Both the position numbers and the translations under genes were made by a program. The notes below the pieces were generated by a model, which was given only the letters and a program-made list of their open reading frames with translations, made no database searches and was not told where the DNA came from. This document shows, piece after piece, positions 36,439 through 46,831 of a stretch of 64,000 nt of DNA. The stretch is from Pseudomonas sp. AOB-7 (GTDB taxonomy: Bacteria; Pseudomonadota; Gammaproteobacteria; Pseudomonadales; Pseudomonadaceae): the NCBI RefSeq assembly GCF_003696305.1, contig NZ_RFFK01000001.1:744001-808000 (forward strand), read 5' to 3'. Each line of letters starts with the position of its first letter. Positions within the stretch are counted from its first letter, which is position 1.

Positions 36439-37293
36439 ATGATCCAAGCCCGCCGCATCCTCAGCATCCAACCCGGCCAGCCGGCCTCGGACGGCGCCGG
36501 CGTGCGCCTCAACCGGGTGATCGGTGGCCCCGGCCTGGAGCGCTTCGATCCCTTCCTGATGCTCGACGAGTTCTCCAGCAGCGACCCGGACGACTACATC
36601 GCCGGCTTCCCGCCGCACCCGCACCGCGGCTTCGAGACCATCACCTATATGCTCGAAGGACGCATGCGCCATGAGGACCACCTGGGCAACGTCGGCCTGC
36701 TCGGCACGGGCGGCGTGCAGTGGATGACCGCCGCGCGCGGCATCGTCCACAGCGAGATGCCCGAACAGGAGTCCGGCGCCATGCGCGGTTTCCAGCTGTG
36801 GCTCAACCTGCCGGCCAGGGACAAACTGGGCGACCCCGGCTACCGCGATATTCCGGCCGAGGAGATTCCGCGCCTGACCACGGCAGGCGGCGTCGAGGTG
36901 GTGGTGATCGCCGGCCAGTTCGACGACGGCCAGCTCCGCCAGGCCGGCGCCGTGCAGCGCCCGCACACCCAGCCGCAGCTGTTCGACCTGCGCCTGCCGC
37001 CCGGCAGCCGGATCGCCCCGCGCCTGGCCGACGGCCAGCGGGTGATGCTGTACGTCTACGAAGGCTTGCTCGAACTGCCCGAGGCCAGCGCGCAACCCGT
37101 CAGCGCCGGACGCCTGGTGCGGCTGTCCGACGCGGGTGAATTGCATCTGGCCAGCGCCCGGGGCGCACGGGTGCTGCTGATCGCCGGCACGCCGCTGCAC
37201 GAGCCCATCGTGCAGTACGGCCCGTTCGTGATGAACAGCCGCGAGGAGATCGAGCAGGCCCTGCGCGATTTCCGCGACGGCGTGCTGGCCTGA
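36439..37293 (+). CDS. Pirin family protein
   Basis: This 284-residue bicupin of the pirin family has metal ligands in the N-terminal cupin: His60 and His62 (PPHPHRGFET), His104 and Glu106 (IVHSEMPE). Some bacterial pirins act as quercetin dioxygenases and others modulate pyruvate dehydrogenase, so the role here is open. I start at the ATG at 36439 (MIQARRI) with GGAG upstream; an ATG 36 bases earlier lacks a site. It converges on the patatin gene with 12 bases between the two stops. Confidence 0.92.
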   Translation: MIQARRILSIQPGQPASDGAGVRLNRVIGGPGLERFDPFLMLDEFSSSDPDDYIAGFPPHPHRGFETITYMLEGRMRHEDHLGNVGLLGTGGVQWMTAARGIVHSEMPEQESGAMRGFQLWLNLPARDKLGDPGYRDIPAEEIPRLTTAGGVEVVVIAGQFDDGQLRQAGAVQRPHTQPQLFDLRLPPGSRIAPRLADGQRVMLYVYEGLLELPEASAQPVSAGRLVRLSDAGELHLASARGARVLLIAGTPLHEPIVQYGPFVMNSREEIEQALRDFRDGVLA

Positions 37294-37305
37294 TCCGGCG
37301 CAGTG

Positions 37306-38487
37306 TCAGGCCGGCTGCGCCACCTCGGCCAGACCGAGAAAGGCGCACAGGTCGGCCTTGCGCGCCATGGCGTCCTGGTAGCCCAGCTCGATCAGCTCGC
37401 TGCAGTAGCCGGGCTCGAACAACAGGTAGCTGAGCACCCCGGCGCCGCCCGCCTTGGTCGCCCCCGGCCCGCGCAGGAACAGGCGCAGCGCCCGCGGCAG
37501 CTCGCGCTGGTGGCGCGCGGCGATCTGATCCAGCGGCCGGCTCGGGGCGATCACCAGCACGTCCACCGGGTTTAGGCCAAGGCCGCGCGGGCGATGCTCC
37601 GTCGGCACCAGGCCGCTCAACTGGTTGAGCCGGTCGAGCAGCTCGATATCGCTTTCCAGGCTGTCGATAAAGGTGCTGTTGAGCAGATGGCCGCCGATCT
37701 GCGCCAGGCTCGGCGGGCGATTGCTGAGCGGGCGCGGCGCCGGCTGGCTGGGCTCGAGCTGGGCGTTGCCGCTGACCCCGATCACCAGCACGCGACTGGC
37801 GCCCAGGTGCAGCGCCGGGCTGATCGGCGCCGACTGGCGCACCGCGCCGTCGCCGAAATACTCGCGGTTGATCTTCACCGGCGGGAAGAGCAGCGGGATC
37901 GAGGCGCTGGCCAGCAGGTGTTCCAGCTGCAGGCGGGTCGGCACGCCGACGCGGCGGTGGCGGAACCAGGGGTCGATGGTGGCGCGGCCCTGGTAGAAGG
38001 TCACCGCCTGGCCGCTCTCGTAGCCGAAGGCGGTCACCGCCACGGCGCGCAGCTGGCGATGGCGCACCGCCGCGGCGATGCCGGAGAAATCCAGCTCGCG
38101 CGCCAGCAGCTCGCGCAGCGGCGAGCTGTCGAGCAGCGCCACCGGCACCTCGCGACCCAGGCCGAGCAGGCTGTGGCCGACGAAGCGCGCCGCCTGGCGC
38201 AGCACCCCCGGCCAGTCGCTGCGGTACACCATATGGGTGTGAAAACCCTGCCACACCGCGGTCAGGCGTCGCACCGCCTCGCTGAAATGCAGCGCCCCGC
38301 AGGCCAGGCCGACCGCGTTCACCGCGCCGGCCGAGGTGCCGACTATCACCGGAAAGGGGTTGTGCGCGGCATCCGGCAGCAGGTCGGCGATGGCCGCCAG
38401 CACGCCGACCTGATAGGCCGCCCGCGCCCCGCCGCCGGAGAGGATCAGCCCGGTGACAGGCTCGTGGGGGCGGGCAATGACGGTCAT
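37306..38487 (-). CDS. Patatin-like phospholipase
   Basis: This 393-residue patatin-family lipid acyl hydrolase has an intact Ser-Asp dyad: oxyanion loop SGGGARAAYQVG, nucleophile elbow GTSAG (Ser about 52), and DGA in YFGDGAVRQ (Asp about 212). C-terminal residues 270-393 are less conserved. No signal peptide or barrel domain is seen, so it is probably cytoplasmic or membrane-peripheral, unlike the autotransporter PlpD. It follows the lipid A acyltransferase gene by 37 bases on the same strand, which suggests shared lipid metabolism. Confidence 0.9.
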   Translation of the reverse strand: MTVIARPHEPVTGLILSGGGARAAYQVGVLAAIADLLPDAAHNPFPVIVGTSAGAVNAVGLACGALHFSEAVRRLTAVWQGFHTHMVYRSDWPGVLRQAARFVGHSLLGLGREVPVALLDSSPLRELLARELDFSGIAAAVRHRQLRAVAVTAFGYESGQAVTFYQGRATIDPWFRHRRVGVPTRLQLEHLLASASIPLLFPPVKINREYFGDGAVRQSAPISPALHLGASRVLVIGVSGNAQLEPSQPAPRPLSNRPPSLAQIGGHLLNSTFIDSLESDIELLDRLNQLSGLVPTEHRPRGLGLNPVDVLVIAPSRPLDQIAARHQRELPRALRLFLRGPGATKAGGAGVLSYLLFEPGYCSELIELGYQDAMARKADLCAFLGLAEVAQPA

Positions 38488-38524
38488 CGGGGCAGATCCT
38501 GGGGTTTATTCGAGTATAGGCGAG

Positions 38525-39457
38525 CTACTTGCGCTTCCCGTACAGCCTGGCCTCGCCCTCGGGGCGGGTCTTGAAGCGCCGGTGCGCCCACAGGTACTGC
38601 TCGGGGCAGGCGCTGACCACCTGCTCGATCCACTGGTTGATGCGCAGGCAGTCGGCCTCCTCGCTGTCGCCGGGGAAGTCCGCCAGCGGCGGGTGGATGA
38701 CCAGGCGGTAGCCGCTGCCGTCGGCCAGGCGCTGCTGGGTGAAGGGAATCACCCGCGCCTTGCCCAGGCGGGCGAACTTGCTGGTGGCGGTGACGGTGGC
38801 CGCGGGGATGCCGAACAGCGGCACGAAGATGCTCTGCTTGCGCCCGTAGTCCTGGTCCGGCGCGTACCAGATGGCGCGGCCGGCGCGCAGCACCTTGAGC
38901 ATGGCGCGGATGTCCTCACGCTCGATGGCGCTGGCGTCGGGGTTGTGCCGCTCGCGGCCACGGCGCTGGATGAAGTCGAACAGCGGATTCTTGTGCTCGC
39001 GGTACATGCCGTCGATGGTGTGGCGCTGGCCGAGCAGCGCGGCGCCTATCTCCAGGGTGGTGAAGTGCACGGCCATCAGGATCGCCCCCTGGCCTTCGGC
39101 CTGCGCCTGCTTGAGGTGCTCCAGCCCCTCGATGTGCGCCAGCGGCGCCAGGCGCGCCTTGGGCCACCACCAGCTCATGGCCATCTCGAAGAAGGCGATG
39201 CCGGTGGAGGCGAAGTTCTCCTTGAGCAGGCGTTCGCGCTCGGCCGCGCTCAGCTGCGGGAAGCACAGCTCCAGGTTGCGCGCGGCGATGCGCCGGCGCG
39301 AGCCGGCCGTGCGGTACATCAGCCAGCCCAGCGCGCGCCCGAGCCTCAGCAGCAGCGCATAGGGCAACTGCACCACCAGCCACAGCAGACCTAGGCCGAG
39401 CCACAGCGGCCAGAAGCGCGGATGAAGGAAATAGGCGCGAAAGCGTGGGCGATCCAT
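38525..39457 (-). CDS. Lipid A late acyltransferase (LpxL/HtrB type)
   Basis: This 310-residue inner-membrane acyltransferase adds a secondary acyl chain to lipid A. It has an N-terminal hydrophobic anchor ([21 protein letters not shown]), the catalytic HX4E motif in [10 protein letters not shown], and later conserved YAPDQDYG and [17 protein letters not shown] start at the ATG giving [17 protein letters not shown], with GGAAA upstream. In P. aeruginosa an equivalent lauroyltransferase gene also sits divergently beside minC, so synteny supports the call. It is not certain which lipid A position it acylates. Confidence 0.92.
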   Translation of the reverse strand: MDRPRFRAYFLHPRFWPLWLGLGLLWLVVQLPYALLLRLGRALGWLMYRTAGSRRRIAARNLELCFPQLSAAERERLLKENFASTGIAFFEMAMSWWWPKARLAPLAHIEGLEHLKQAQAEGQGAILMAVHFTTLEIGAALLGQRHTIDGMYREHKNPLFDFIQRRGRERHNPDASAIEREDIRAMLKVLRAGRAIWYAPDQDYGRKQSIFVPLFGIPAATVTATSKFARLGKARVIPFTQQRLADGSGYRLVIHPPLADFPGDSEEADCLRINQWIEQVVSACPEQYLWAHRRFKTRPEGEARLYGKRK

Positions 39458-39608
39458 GAAAGGTTTCCGAGCACGAGCAAAGCCGCGCATTCTAACGCAG
39501 TTTTCCCGCCGACTCGGAAGCCAGGGTGTCGGCGGCTTGCGGCTTGCAGCTCGAGTCGCTATAAGTCCGGGCAACTTTCCGACTCGCCACAAGGCCCATC
39601 GCCCTCCC

Positions 39609-40334
39609 ATGAGCCAAGCCGATCTCCTCGCCCAAGACCCCGTGTTCCAGCTCAAGGGCAGCATGCTCGCCATCACCGTGATGGAGCTGGCGCACAACGA
39701 CCTGGCCCGCCTCGACGCGCAGCTCGCGGAAAAGGTCGCCCAGGCCCCGGCCTTCTTCAGCAACACCCCGCTGGTGCTGGCCTTGGACAAACTGCCGGAC
39801 GGCGAAGGCGAACTGGACCTGGCCGAGCTGATGGCCCTGTGCCGCCACCACGGCCTGCGCACCCTGGCCATCCGCGCCAGCCGCGAGGCCGATATCGCCG
39901 CCGCCGAGGCCATGGACCTGCCGGTGCTGCCGCCCTCCGGCGCGCGCGAACGACCGCTCGACCCGGCACCGAAGAAGGTCGAGAAGCCGGCCGAACCCGA
40001 ACACAAGCCGAGCAAGATCATCACCAGCCCGGTGCGCGGCGGCCAGCAGGTCTACGCCCAGGGCGGTGACCTGATCGTCCTGGCCCCGGTCAGCGCCGGG
40101 GCGGAACTTCTCGCTGACGGCAACATCCACGTTTACGCGCCCATGCGCGGCCGCGCCCTGGCCGGCGTCAAGGGCAACGGCAAGGCACGGATTTTCTGTC
40201 AGCAAATGGGCGCCGAAATGCTGTCGATCGCCGGTCATTACAAGGTCGCCGAAGACCTGCGCCGCGACCCGCTGTGGGGCGATGCGGTGCATGTCAGCCT
40301 GTCGGGTGACGTGTTGAACATCACCCGCCTTTAA
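39609..40334 (+). CDS. minC: MinC, septum-site inhibitor
   Basis: MinC blocks FtsZ ring assembly away from mid-cell. The 241-residue protein has an N-terminal FtsZ-inhibiting domain ([15 protein letters not shown]), a Pro/Lys/Glu-rich linker ([15 protein letters not shown]) and the C-terminal beta-helix that binds MinD and dimerises ([35 protein letters not shown]). I start at ATG ([10 protein letters not shown]). First gene of minCDE. Confidence 0.97.
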   Translation: MSQADLLAQDPVFQLKGSMLAITVMELAHNDLARLDAQLAEKVAQAPAFFSNTPLVLALDKLPDGEGELDLAELMALCRHHGLRTLAIRASREADIAAAEAMDLPVLPPSGARERPLDPAPKKVEKPAEPEHKPSKIITSPVRGGQQVYAQGGDLIVLAPVSAGAELLADGNIHVYAPMRGRALAGVKGNGKARIFCQQMGAEMLSIAGHYKVAEDLRRDPLWGDAVHVSLSGDVLNITRL

Positions 40335-40435
40335 CGGATACTGCGGCCAATTTTCAGGGACACAAAAAGGCATCCGGAAGCCCAATAACAGCCTACGGAT
40401 TCCCGCTTTTTCTTCATTTCTTGGGGTGAATCACC

Positions 40436-41248
40436 TTGGCCAAAATCCTCGTAGTTACTTCCGGCAAGGGTGGTGTCGGTAAAACCACCACCAGCGCCGC
40501 CATCGGTACCGGCCTCGCCCTGCGCGGGCACAAGACCGTCATCGTCGACTTCGACGTCGGCCTGCGTAACCTCGACCTGATCATGGGCTGCGAACGCCGC
40601 GTGGTGTACGACTTCGTCAACGTGGTCAACGGCGAAGCCACCCTGACCCAGGCGCTGATCAAGGACAAGCGCATCGAGAACCTGTTCGTGCTGGCTGCCA
40701 GCCAGACCCGCGACAAGGACGCGCTGACCCAGGAAGGCGTGGAGAAGGTGATCGGCGAACTGTCGCAGAACTTCGACTACGTGGTCTGCGACTCGCCGGC
40801 CGGCATCGAGAAGGGCGCGCACCTGGCCATGTACTTCGCCGACGAGGCGATCGTCGTGACCAACCCGGAAGTCTCCTCGGTACGCGACTCCGACCGCATG
40901 CTCGGCCTGCTGGCGAGCAAGTCGCGCCGCGCCGAGAAGGGCGAGGAGCCGATCCGGGAACACCTGCTGCTGACCCGCTACAACCCCGAGCGCGTGACCA
41001 AGGGCGAGATGCTCGGCGTCGAGGACGTCGAGGAAATCCTCGCCATCCGTCTGCTCGGCGTGATTCCCGAGTCGCAGGCGGTACTCAAGGCCTCCAACCA
41101 GGGCGTGCCGGTGATCCTCGACGAGCAGAGCGACGCCGGCCAGGCGTACAGCGACGCGGTCGAACGCCTGCTCGGCAAGGAAGTGCCGCATCGCTTCCTC
41201 GACGTGCAGAAGAAAGGACTCATGCAACGCTTATTCGGAGCTCGCTAA
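40436..41248 (+). CDS. minD: MinD, septum-site ATPase
   Basis: MinD is the membrane-bound ATPase that recruits MinC and, with MinE, sets the division site. The 270-residue ParA/MinD protein has the deviant Walker A GKGGVGKTTT near residue 10, DFDVGLRNLD, CDSPAGIEKGA, and the C-terminal amphipathic membrane-targeting helix KKGLMQRLFGAR. Translation begins at TTG (LAKILVVTS) with GGGGTGA 7 bases upstream; no ATG is available at the conserved N-terminus. The stop codon abuts the minE ATG. Confidence 0.98.
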   Translation: MAKILVVTSGKGGVGKTTTSAAIGTGLALRGHKTVIVDFDVGLRNLDLIMGCERRVVYDFVNVVNGEATLTQALIKDKRIENLFVLAASQTRDKDALTQEGVEKVIGELSQNFDYVVCDSPAGIEKGAHLAMYFADEAIVVTNPEVSSVRDSDRMLGLLASKSRRAEKGEEPIREHLLLTRYNPERVTKGEMLGVEDVEEILAIRLLGVIPESQAVLKASNQGVPVILDEQSDAGQAYSDAVERLLGKEVPHRFLDVQKKGLMQRLFGAR

Positions 41249-41503
41249 ATGAATATTTTCGACTTCTTTCGCGAACGCAAAAAGGAAACCCCGGCGTCGA
41301 TCGCGAAAGAGCGTCTGCAAATCATCGTCGCCCACGAACGCGGCCAGCGCAGCCAGCCGGACTACCTGCCGGCGCTGCAGCAAGAACTGGTCGAAGTGAT
41401 CCGCAAGTACGTCAATATCGACTCGGATCAGGTCCAGGTCGCCCTGGAGAACCAGGGCAGTTGCTCGATCCTGGAGCTCAACATCACCCTGCCGGATCGC
41501 TGA
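41249..41503 (+). CDS. minE: MinE, topological specificity factor
   Basis: MinE is an 84-residue peptide that stimulates MinD ATPase and drives pole-to-pole oscillation. [31 protein letters not shown] holds the MinD-contact helix/strand; the remainder is the dimerising specificity domain ([21 protein letters not shown]). It starts at the base after the minD stop codon, so translation is coupled. Confidence 0.98.
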   Translation: MNIFDFFRERKKETPASIAKERLQIIVAHERGQRSQPDYLPALQQELVEVIRKYVNIDSDQVQVALENQGSCSILELNITLPDR

Positions 41504-41521
41504 TAGCTACCGGCCCGGTTC

Positions 41522-41541
41522 ACGGCGGCTTCGGCCGCCGT
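41522..41541 (+). terminator. Hairpin terminator after minE
   Basis: ACGGCGGC / GCCGCCGT with a TTCG tetraloop, followed by GTTCGTTTATA, 18 bases after the minE stop. Stem strength is good; the T run is weak. Confidence 0.6.
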
Positions 41542-41564
41542 GTTCGTTTATAGTCCCAGGCACC

Positions 41565-41632
41565 TGTAGGCACGAGCTCTGCTCGCGAACGCCGGTAGCC
41601 AGCAGACTTCGCGAGCAGAGCTCGCTCCTACA
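41565..41632. repeat. REP pair (inverted repetitive extragenic palindrome)
   Basis: Two arms, TGTAGGCACGAGCTCTGCTCGCGAA (41565-41589, 25 bases; key core GAGCTCTGCTCGCGAA) and its inverted partner at 41608-41632 with core TTCGCGAGCAGAGCTC, are separated by 18 bases. This is the Pseudomonas REP design mobilised by RAYT transposases. The arms differ at one internal base. It lies between minE and rluA and would form a long hairpin. Confidence 0.85.
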
Positions 41633-41651
41633 AGACCGCTGCGAACGCCCC

Positions 41652-42287
41652 ATGCCCCTTAGCCAGATCGAAATACTCCACCAGGACGCCGCCCTGCTGG
41701 TGATCAACAAGCCCACCCTGCTGCTCTCGGTGCCCGGCCGCGCCGATGACAACAAGGACTGCCTGGTCACCCGCCTGCAGGACAACGGCTACCCCGAGGC
41801 GCGCATCGTCCACCGCCTGGACTGGGAAACCTCCGGCATCATCGTGCTGGCCCGCGACGCCGACAGCCACCGCGAGCTGTCGCGCCAGTTCCACGACCGC
41901 GAGACCGAGAAGGCCTACACCGCGCTGTGCTGGGGCCAGCTCGAGGGCGATAGCGGCAGCATCGACCTGCCGCTGCGCTACGACCCGCCGAGCAAGCCGC
42001 GCCACGTGGTCGACCATGAGCTGGGCAAGCACGCCCTGACCCACTGGCGCGTGCTCGAGCGCTGCGGCGACTGGTGCCGGGTCGAGCTCACCCCCATCAC
42101 CGGCCGCTCGCACCAGCTGCGCGTGCATATGCTGTCCATCGGCCATCCGCTGCTGGGCGACCGCCTCTATGCCCACGAACAGGCCCTGGCCGCCCATCAG
42201 CGCCTGTGCCTGCATGCCAGCATGCTGAGCCTGACCCACCCGCAGAGCGGCGCGCGGATGCGCTTCGAGTGCCCGGCGCCGTTCTGA
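41652..42287 (+). CDS. rluA: RluA-family pseudouridine synthase
   Basis: This 211-residue RNA pseudouridine synthase of the RluA family has a catalytic Asp in HRLDWETSGIIVLA; other motifs are INKPTLLLSVPG and PITGRSHQLRVHMLSIGHPLLGD. The short length without an S4 domain and its place right after minCDE fit RluA (23S U746 and tRNA U32 in E. coli) as in P. aeruginosa. It starts at ATG; a REP pair ends 20 bases before it. Confidence 0.92.
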   Translation: MPLSQIEILHQDAALLVINKPTLLLSVPGRADDNKDCLVTRLQDNGYPEARIVHRLDWETSGIIVLARDADSHRELSRQFHDRETEKAYTALCWGQLEGDSGSIDLPLRYDPPSKPRHVVDHELGKHALTHWRVLERCGDWCRVELTPITGRSHQLRVHMLSIGHPLLGDRLYAHEQALAAHQRLCLHASMLSLTHPQSGARMRFECPAPF

Positions 42288-42314
42288 TCCCCCGCCCGGT
42301 GAGCGCGGCCTAGC

Positions 42315-43868
<1,554 letters not shown>

Positions 43869-43996
43869 AGCAAGGCTCGGATCAGGCTGGTTATGGGCCG
43901 CCCCGGGAGAAAATCGACGCGGGCGGCGTAATTTTCGTCAAGAATATGTGACAGCCTAGCGCAGCGACAAGGCGATATCCGGCCATTTCGCCGAAG

Positions 43997-44026
43997 CCGT
44001 AATCCATTCTTTACGGGTTAACCCGT
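43997..44026. promoter_or_regulatory. PhhR (TyrR-type) box and adjacent palindrome
   Basis: Bases 43997-44016 contain GTAAT-N6-TTTAC within symmetric CCG/CGG flanks, close to the TyrR box consensus TGTAAA-N6-TTTACA. Overlapping it, 44013-44026 reads ACGGGTTAACCCGT, a perfect 14-bp palindrome. The pair lies about 100 bases upstream of phhA and about 130 from phhR, fitting a PhhR operator for both genes. Sequence match only. Confidence 0.65.
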
Positions 44027-44126
44027 TCCACTGCCGCCCATCCCCCTGCCCGCCCCTGCCCCTGTCCACGCACTCGGGTTACTTCTTTGTCCAAGACAAG
44101 AACAACAGCCCCCGCAGGAGGCATCG

Positions 44127-44912
44127 ATGAAAGGCACGCAGTACCTGGCCCGGGAACCGGACGACAGCGGTTTTATCCACTACCCCGACGCCGAGCACCA
44201 GGTGTGGAACACCCTGATCACCCGCCAGTTGAAGGTGATCGAAGGCCGCGCCTGCCAGGAATACCTGGACGGCATCGAACAGCTCGGCCTGCCGCTGGAG
44301 CGCATCCCACAGCTCGGCGAGATCAACCGGGTGCTCGAGGCCAGCACCGGCTGGCGCGTGGCGCGGGTGCCGGCGCTGATCCCGTTCCAGACCTTCTTCG
44401 AGCTGCTGGCCAGCAAGCAGTTTCCGGTGGCCACCTTTATCCGCACCCCGGAAGAATTGGACTACCTGCAGGAGCCGGACATCTTCCACGAGATCTTCGG
44501 CCACTGCCCGCTGCTGACCAACCCCTGGTTCGCCGAATTCACCCACACCTACGGCAAGCTCGGCCTGCAGGCGAGCAAGGAAGAGCGCGTGTACCTGGCG
44601 CGGCTGTACTGGCTGACCATCGAGTTCGGCCTGGTCGACACCCCGGCCGGCCGGCGCATCTACGGCGGCGGCATCCTCTCCTCGCCGAAGGAGACCCTCT
44701 ACGCCCTGTCCGACGTGCCCGAGCACCAGGCCTTCGACCCGCTGGAGGCGATGCGCACGCCCTACCGCATCGACATCCTGCAGCCGCTGTATTTCGTCCT
44801 GCCCGAGCTCAAGCGCCTGTTCGAGCTGGCCCACCAGGACATCATGGCGCTGGTGCACCAGGCCATGCGGATGGGCCTGCACGCGCCGAAGTTTCCGCCC
44901 AAGGCGGCCTAA
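44127..44912 (+). CDS. phhA: Phenylalanine 4-hydroxylase
   Basis: PhhA hydroxylates phenylalanine to tyrosine with O2 and tetrahydropterin. The 261-residue bacterial, regulatory-domain-free enzyme has iron ligands in DIFHEIFGHCPLL (two His) and a later Glu in ARLYWLTIEFGLV. GGAGG lies 6 bases before ATG. It is followed by phhB after 113 bases that hold a REP pair. Expected control: activation by PhhR with Phe or Tyr from the box upstream. Confidence 0.97.
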   Translation: MKGTQYLAREPDDSGFIHYPDAEHQVWNTLITRQLKVIEGRACQEYLDGIEQLGLPLERIPQLGEINRVLEASTGWRVARVPALIPFQTFFELLASKQFPVATFIRTPEELDYLQEPDIFHEIFGHCPLLTNPWFAEFTHTYGKLGLQASKEERVYLARLYWLTIEFGLVDTPAGRRIYGGGILSSPKETLYALSDVPEHQAFDPLEAMRTPYRIDILQPLYFVLPELKRLFELAHQDIMALVHQAMRMGLHAPKFPPKAA

Positions 44913-44945
44913 CCAACCTACGCTCACCCTGGAACTCTGGGGCGA

Positions 44946-45005
44946 GTAGCCCGGATGAAATCCGGGATCGCCCGCAGACATGACCCCGGATTTCATCCGG
45001 GCTAC
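44946..45005. repeat. REP pair inside the phh operon
   Basis: GTAGCCCGGATGAAATCCGGG (core CCCGGATGAAATCCGGG, from 44946) and its inverted partner CCCGGATTTCATCCGGGCTAC (core, 44985-45005) are perfect mirror images across 18 bases. Each arm is itself nearly palindromic. This is a second, different REP family from the one at 41565. It sits between phhA and phhB, only 20 bases before the phhB start, and could dampen or uncouple downstream expression. Confidence 0.85.
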
Positions 45006-45025
45006 AAAAAATCAGGAGAAAACCC

Positions 45026-45379
45026 ATGAGCCTTGCCCAAGCCCAATGCGAAGCCTGCCGCGCCGATGCGCCGAAGGTGTCCGATGAAGAACTGGCCGAA
45101 CTGATCCGCGAGATTCCGGACTGGAACATCGAGGTGCGCGGCGACCATATGGAGCTGGAGCGCGTGTACCTGTTCAAGAACTTCCGCCACGCCCTGGCCT
45201 TCACCAACGCGGTCGGCGCCATCGCCGAGGAAGTCGGCCACCACCCCGCCCTGCTCACCGAATGGGGCAAGGTCACCGTCACCTGGTGGAGCCACGAGAT
45301 GCGCGGCCTGCACCGCAACGACTTCATCATGGCCGCGCGTACCGACGTGCTCGCCGCCGCTGCCGAGGGTCGCAAGTGA
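45026..45379 (+). CDS. phhB: Pterin-4a-carbinolamine dehydratase
   Basis: PhhB dehydrates 4a-hydroxytetrahydropterin so that the PhhA cofactor can be recycled. The 117-residue protein carries the DCoH signature [32 protein letters not shown] with the two neighbouring His residues of the active site. AGGAG precedes the ATG. Its stop overlaps the phhC GTG (GTGA). Confidence 0.96.
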   Translation: MSLAQAQCEACRADAPKVSDEELAELIREIPDWNIEVRGDHMELERVYLFKNFRHALAFTNAVGAIAEEVGHHPALLTEWGKVTVTWWSHEMRGLHRNDFIMAARTDVLAAAAEGRK

Positions 45380-46572
45380 GCCATTTCGCCAAGGTTGCCC
45401 GGGTGCCGGGCGACCCGATCCTGGGCCTGATGGAGGCCTATCGCCAGGACCGCCACCCGGCCAAGCTGGACCTGGGCGTCGGCGTGTACAAGGACGCCCA
45501 GGGCCTGACGCCGATTCCCCGTGCGGTCAAGCTGGCCGAGCAGCGTCTGATCAAATCCGAGCTGACCAAGACCTACGTCGGCGGCCATGGCGATGCGGCC
45601 TTCGCCGAACGCCTCAGCCAGTTGGTGCTGGGCGCGGATTCGCCGCTGCTGGCCGGCCGGCGCGCCGGCGCCACGCAGACGCCCGGCGGCACCGGCGCCC
45701 TGCGCCTGGCCGGCGAGTTCATCCGCCACTGCCTGCCGGGGCGCGGCATCTGGCTGAGCGACCCGACCTGGCCGATCCACGAAACCCTGTTCGCCGAGGC
45801 CGGGCTCAAGGTCGGCCACTACCCCTACGTCGGCGCCGACAACCGCCTGGACGTGGAGGCGATGATCGCGGCGCTGGCCCAGCTGCCCAAGGGCGACGTG
45901 GTGCTGCTGCACGCCAGCTGCCACAACCCCACCGGCTTCGACCTCGGCCCGCGCGACTTCAAGCGCGTGCTGGAGGTGGTCAAGGCACGCGAGCTGCTGC
46001 CGTTGATCGACTTCGCCTACCAGGGCTTCGGCGACGGCCTGGAGCAGGACGCCTGGGCCGTACGCCTGTTCGCCGCCGAGCTGCCGGAGCTGCTGATCAC
46101 CAGCTCCTGCTCGAAGAACTTCGGCCTGTACCGCGAACGCACCGGCGCGCTGATCGTCTGCGCTGGCGATGCCGGCAAGCTCGTCGATATCCGCAGCCAG
46201 CTGGCCTCGATCGCCCGCAACCTGTGGTCGACACCGCCGGCCCACGGCGCCGCGGTGGTCGCCGAGATTCTCGGCGACGCCGAGCTCCGGAGCCTGTGGC
46301 AGGACGAACTGGAGAGCATGCGCCTGCGCGTGGCCAGCCTGCGCCGCGGTCTGGTCGAGGCGCTGGCGCCGCACGGGTTGAGCGAGCGCTTCGCGCATAT
46401 CGCCGAGCAGCGCGGCATGTTCTCCTACACCGGCCTGACGCCCGTGCAGGTGCAGCGCCTGCGCGAGGAATTCAGCGTGTATATGGTCGGCAGCGGGCGC
46501 GCCAACGTCGCCGGGCTGGATGCCGGCCGCCTGGAGCAGTTGGCCAGCGCCATCGCGCGGGTCTGCAGCTGA
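45376..46572 (+). CDS. phhC: Aromatic amino acid aminotransferase
   Basis: PhhC transaminates tyrosine (and phenylalanine) in the phh pathway. The 398-residue class I aminotransferase with PLP has [12 protein letters not shown] (Asn), [11 protein letters not shown] (Asp, Tyr), and [14 protein letters not shown] with the PLP-binding Lys and the conserved Arg. It starts at GTG ([15 protein letters not shown]), overlapping the phhB stop; GAGGG lies 6 bases upstream. An upstream in-frame start would run through phhB. Last gene of the cluster. Confidence 0.94.
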   Translation: MSHFAKVARVPGDPILGLMEAYRQDRHPAKLDLGVGVYKDAQGLTPIPRAVKLAEQRLIKSELTKTYVGGHGDAAFAERLSQLVLGADSPLLAGRRAGATQTPGGTGALRLAGEFIRHCLPGRGIWLSDPTWPIHETLFAEAGLKVGHYPYVGADNRLDVEAMIAALAQLPKGDVVLLHASCHNPTGFDLGPRDFKRVLEVVKARELLPLIDFAYQGFGDGLEQDAWAVRLFAAELPELLITSSCSKNFGLYRERTGALIVCAGDAGKLVDIRSQLASIARNLWSTPPAHGAAVVAEILGDAELRSLWQDELESMRLRVASLRRGLVEALAPHGLSERFAHIAEQRGMFSYTGLTPVQVQRLREEFSVYMVGSGRANVAGLDAGRLEQLASAIARVCS

Positions 46573-46597
46573 GCACAGGTACGAGGGCCTGGCGCCC

Positions 46598-46831
46598 TCA
46601 GTCGCCCCTGCGCCGCGCCTCGGCCAGGCGCGCGGCCAGGGCGTCCAGTTCAGGCACGGCAGCGTCGGGCAGCTGGCGCAGCACCGCCTGGGTCAGTTTC
46701 AGCTGGCGAATGAAACGCCGGCAGCGCACGCACATGGCCAGGTGCGCACGCACCGCCAGGCGCTGGCGCAGGCTCAGCTGGCCGTCGAGAAAATCGCTGG
46801 ACTGGGCCACCAGTTCCTTGCAGTTCAGCAT
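46598..46831 (-). CDS. Zinc-finger anti-sigma (zf-HC2) protein
   Basis: This 77-residue protein has an anti-sigma zinc domain: HLAMCVRCRRFIRQL gives His30-x3-Cys34-x2-Cys37, the ZAS pattern. There is no transmembrane segment, so it is a soluble regulator. It overlaps the ECF sigma gene by 7 bases and lies downstream of it. Probably binds and restrains that sigma factor, possibly redox- or metal-sensitive through the cysteines; the signal is unknown. Confidence 0.88.
   Translation of the reverse strand: MLNCKELVAQSSDFLDGQLSLRQRLAVRAHLAMCVRCRRFIRQLKLTQAVLRQLPDAAVPELDALAARLAEARRRGD

Noticed and set aside
41565..41632. The long inverted repeat as an attachment site or CRISPR repeat
   Set aside because: Only two inverted copies, no spacer array, no integrase or cas genes; it fits a Pseudomonas REP pair.
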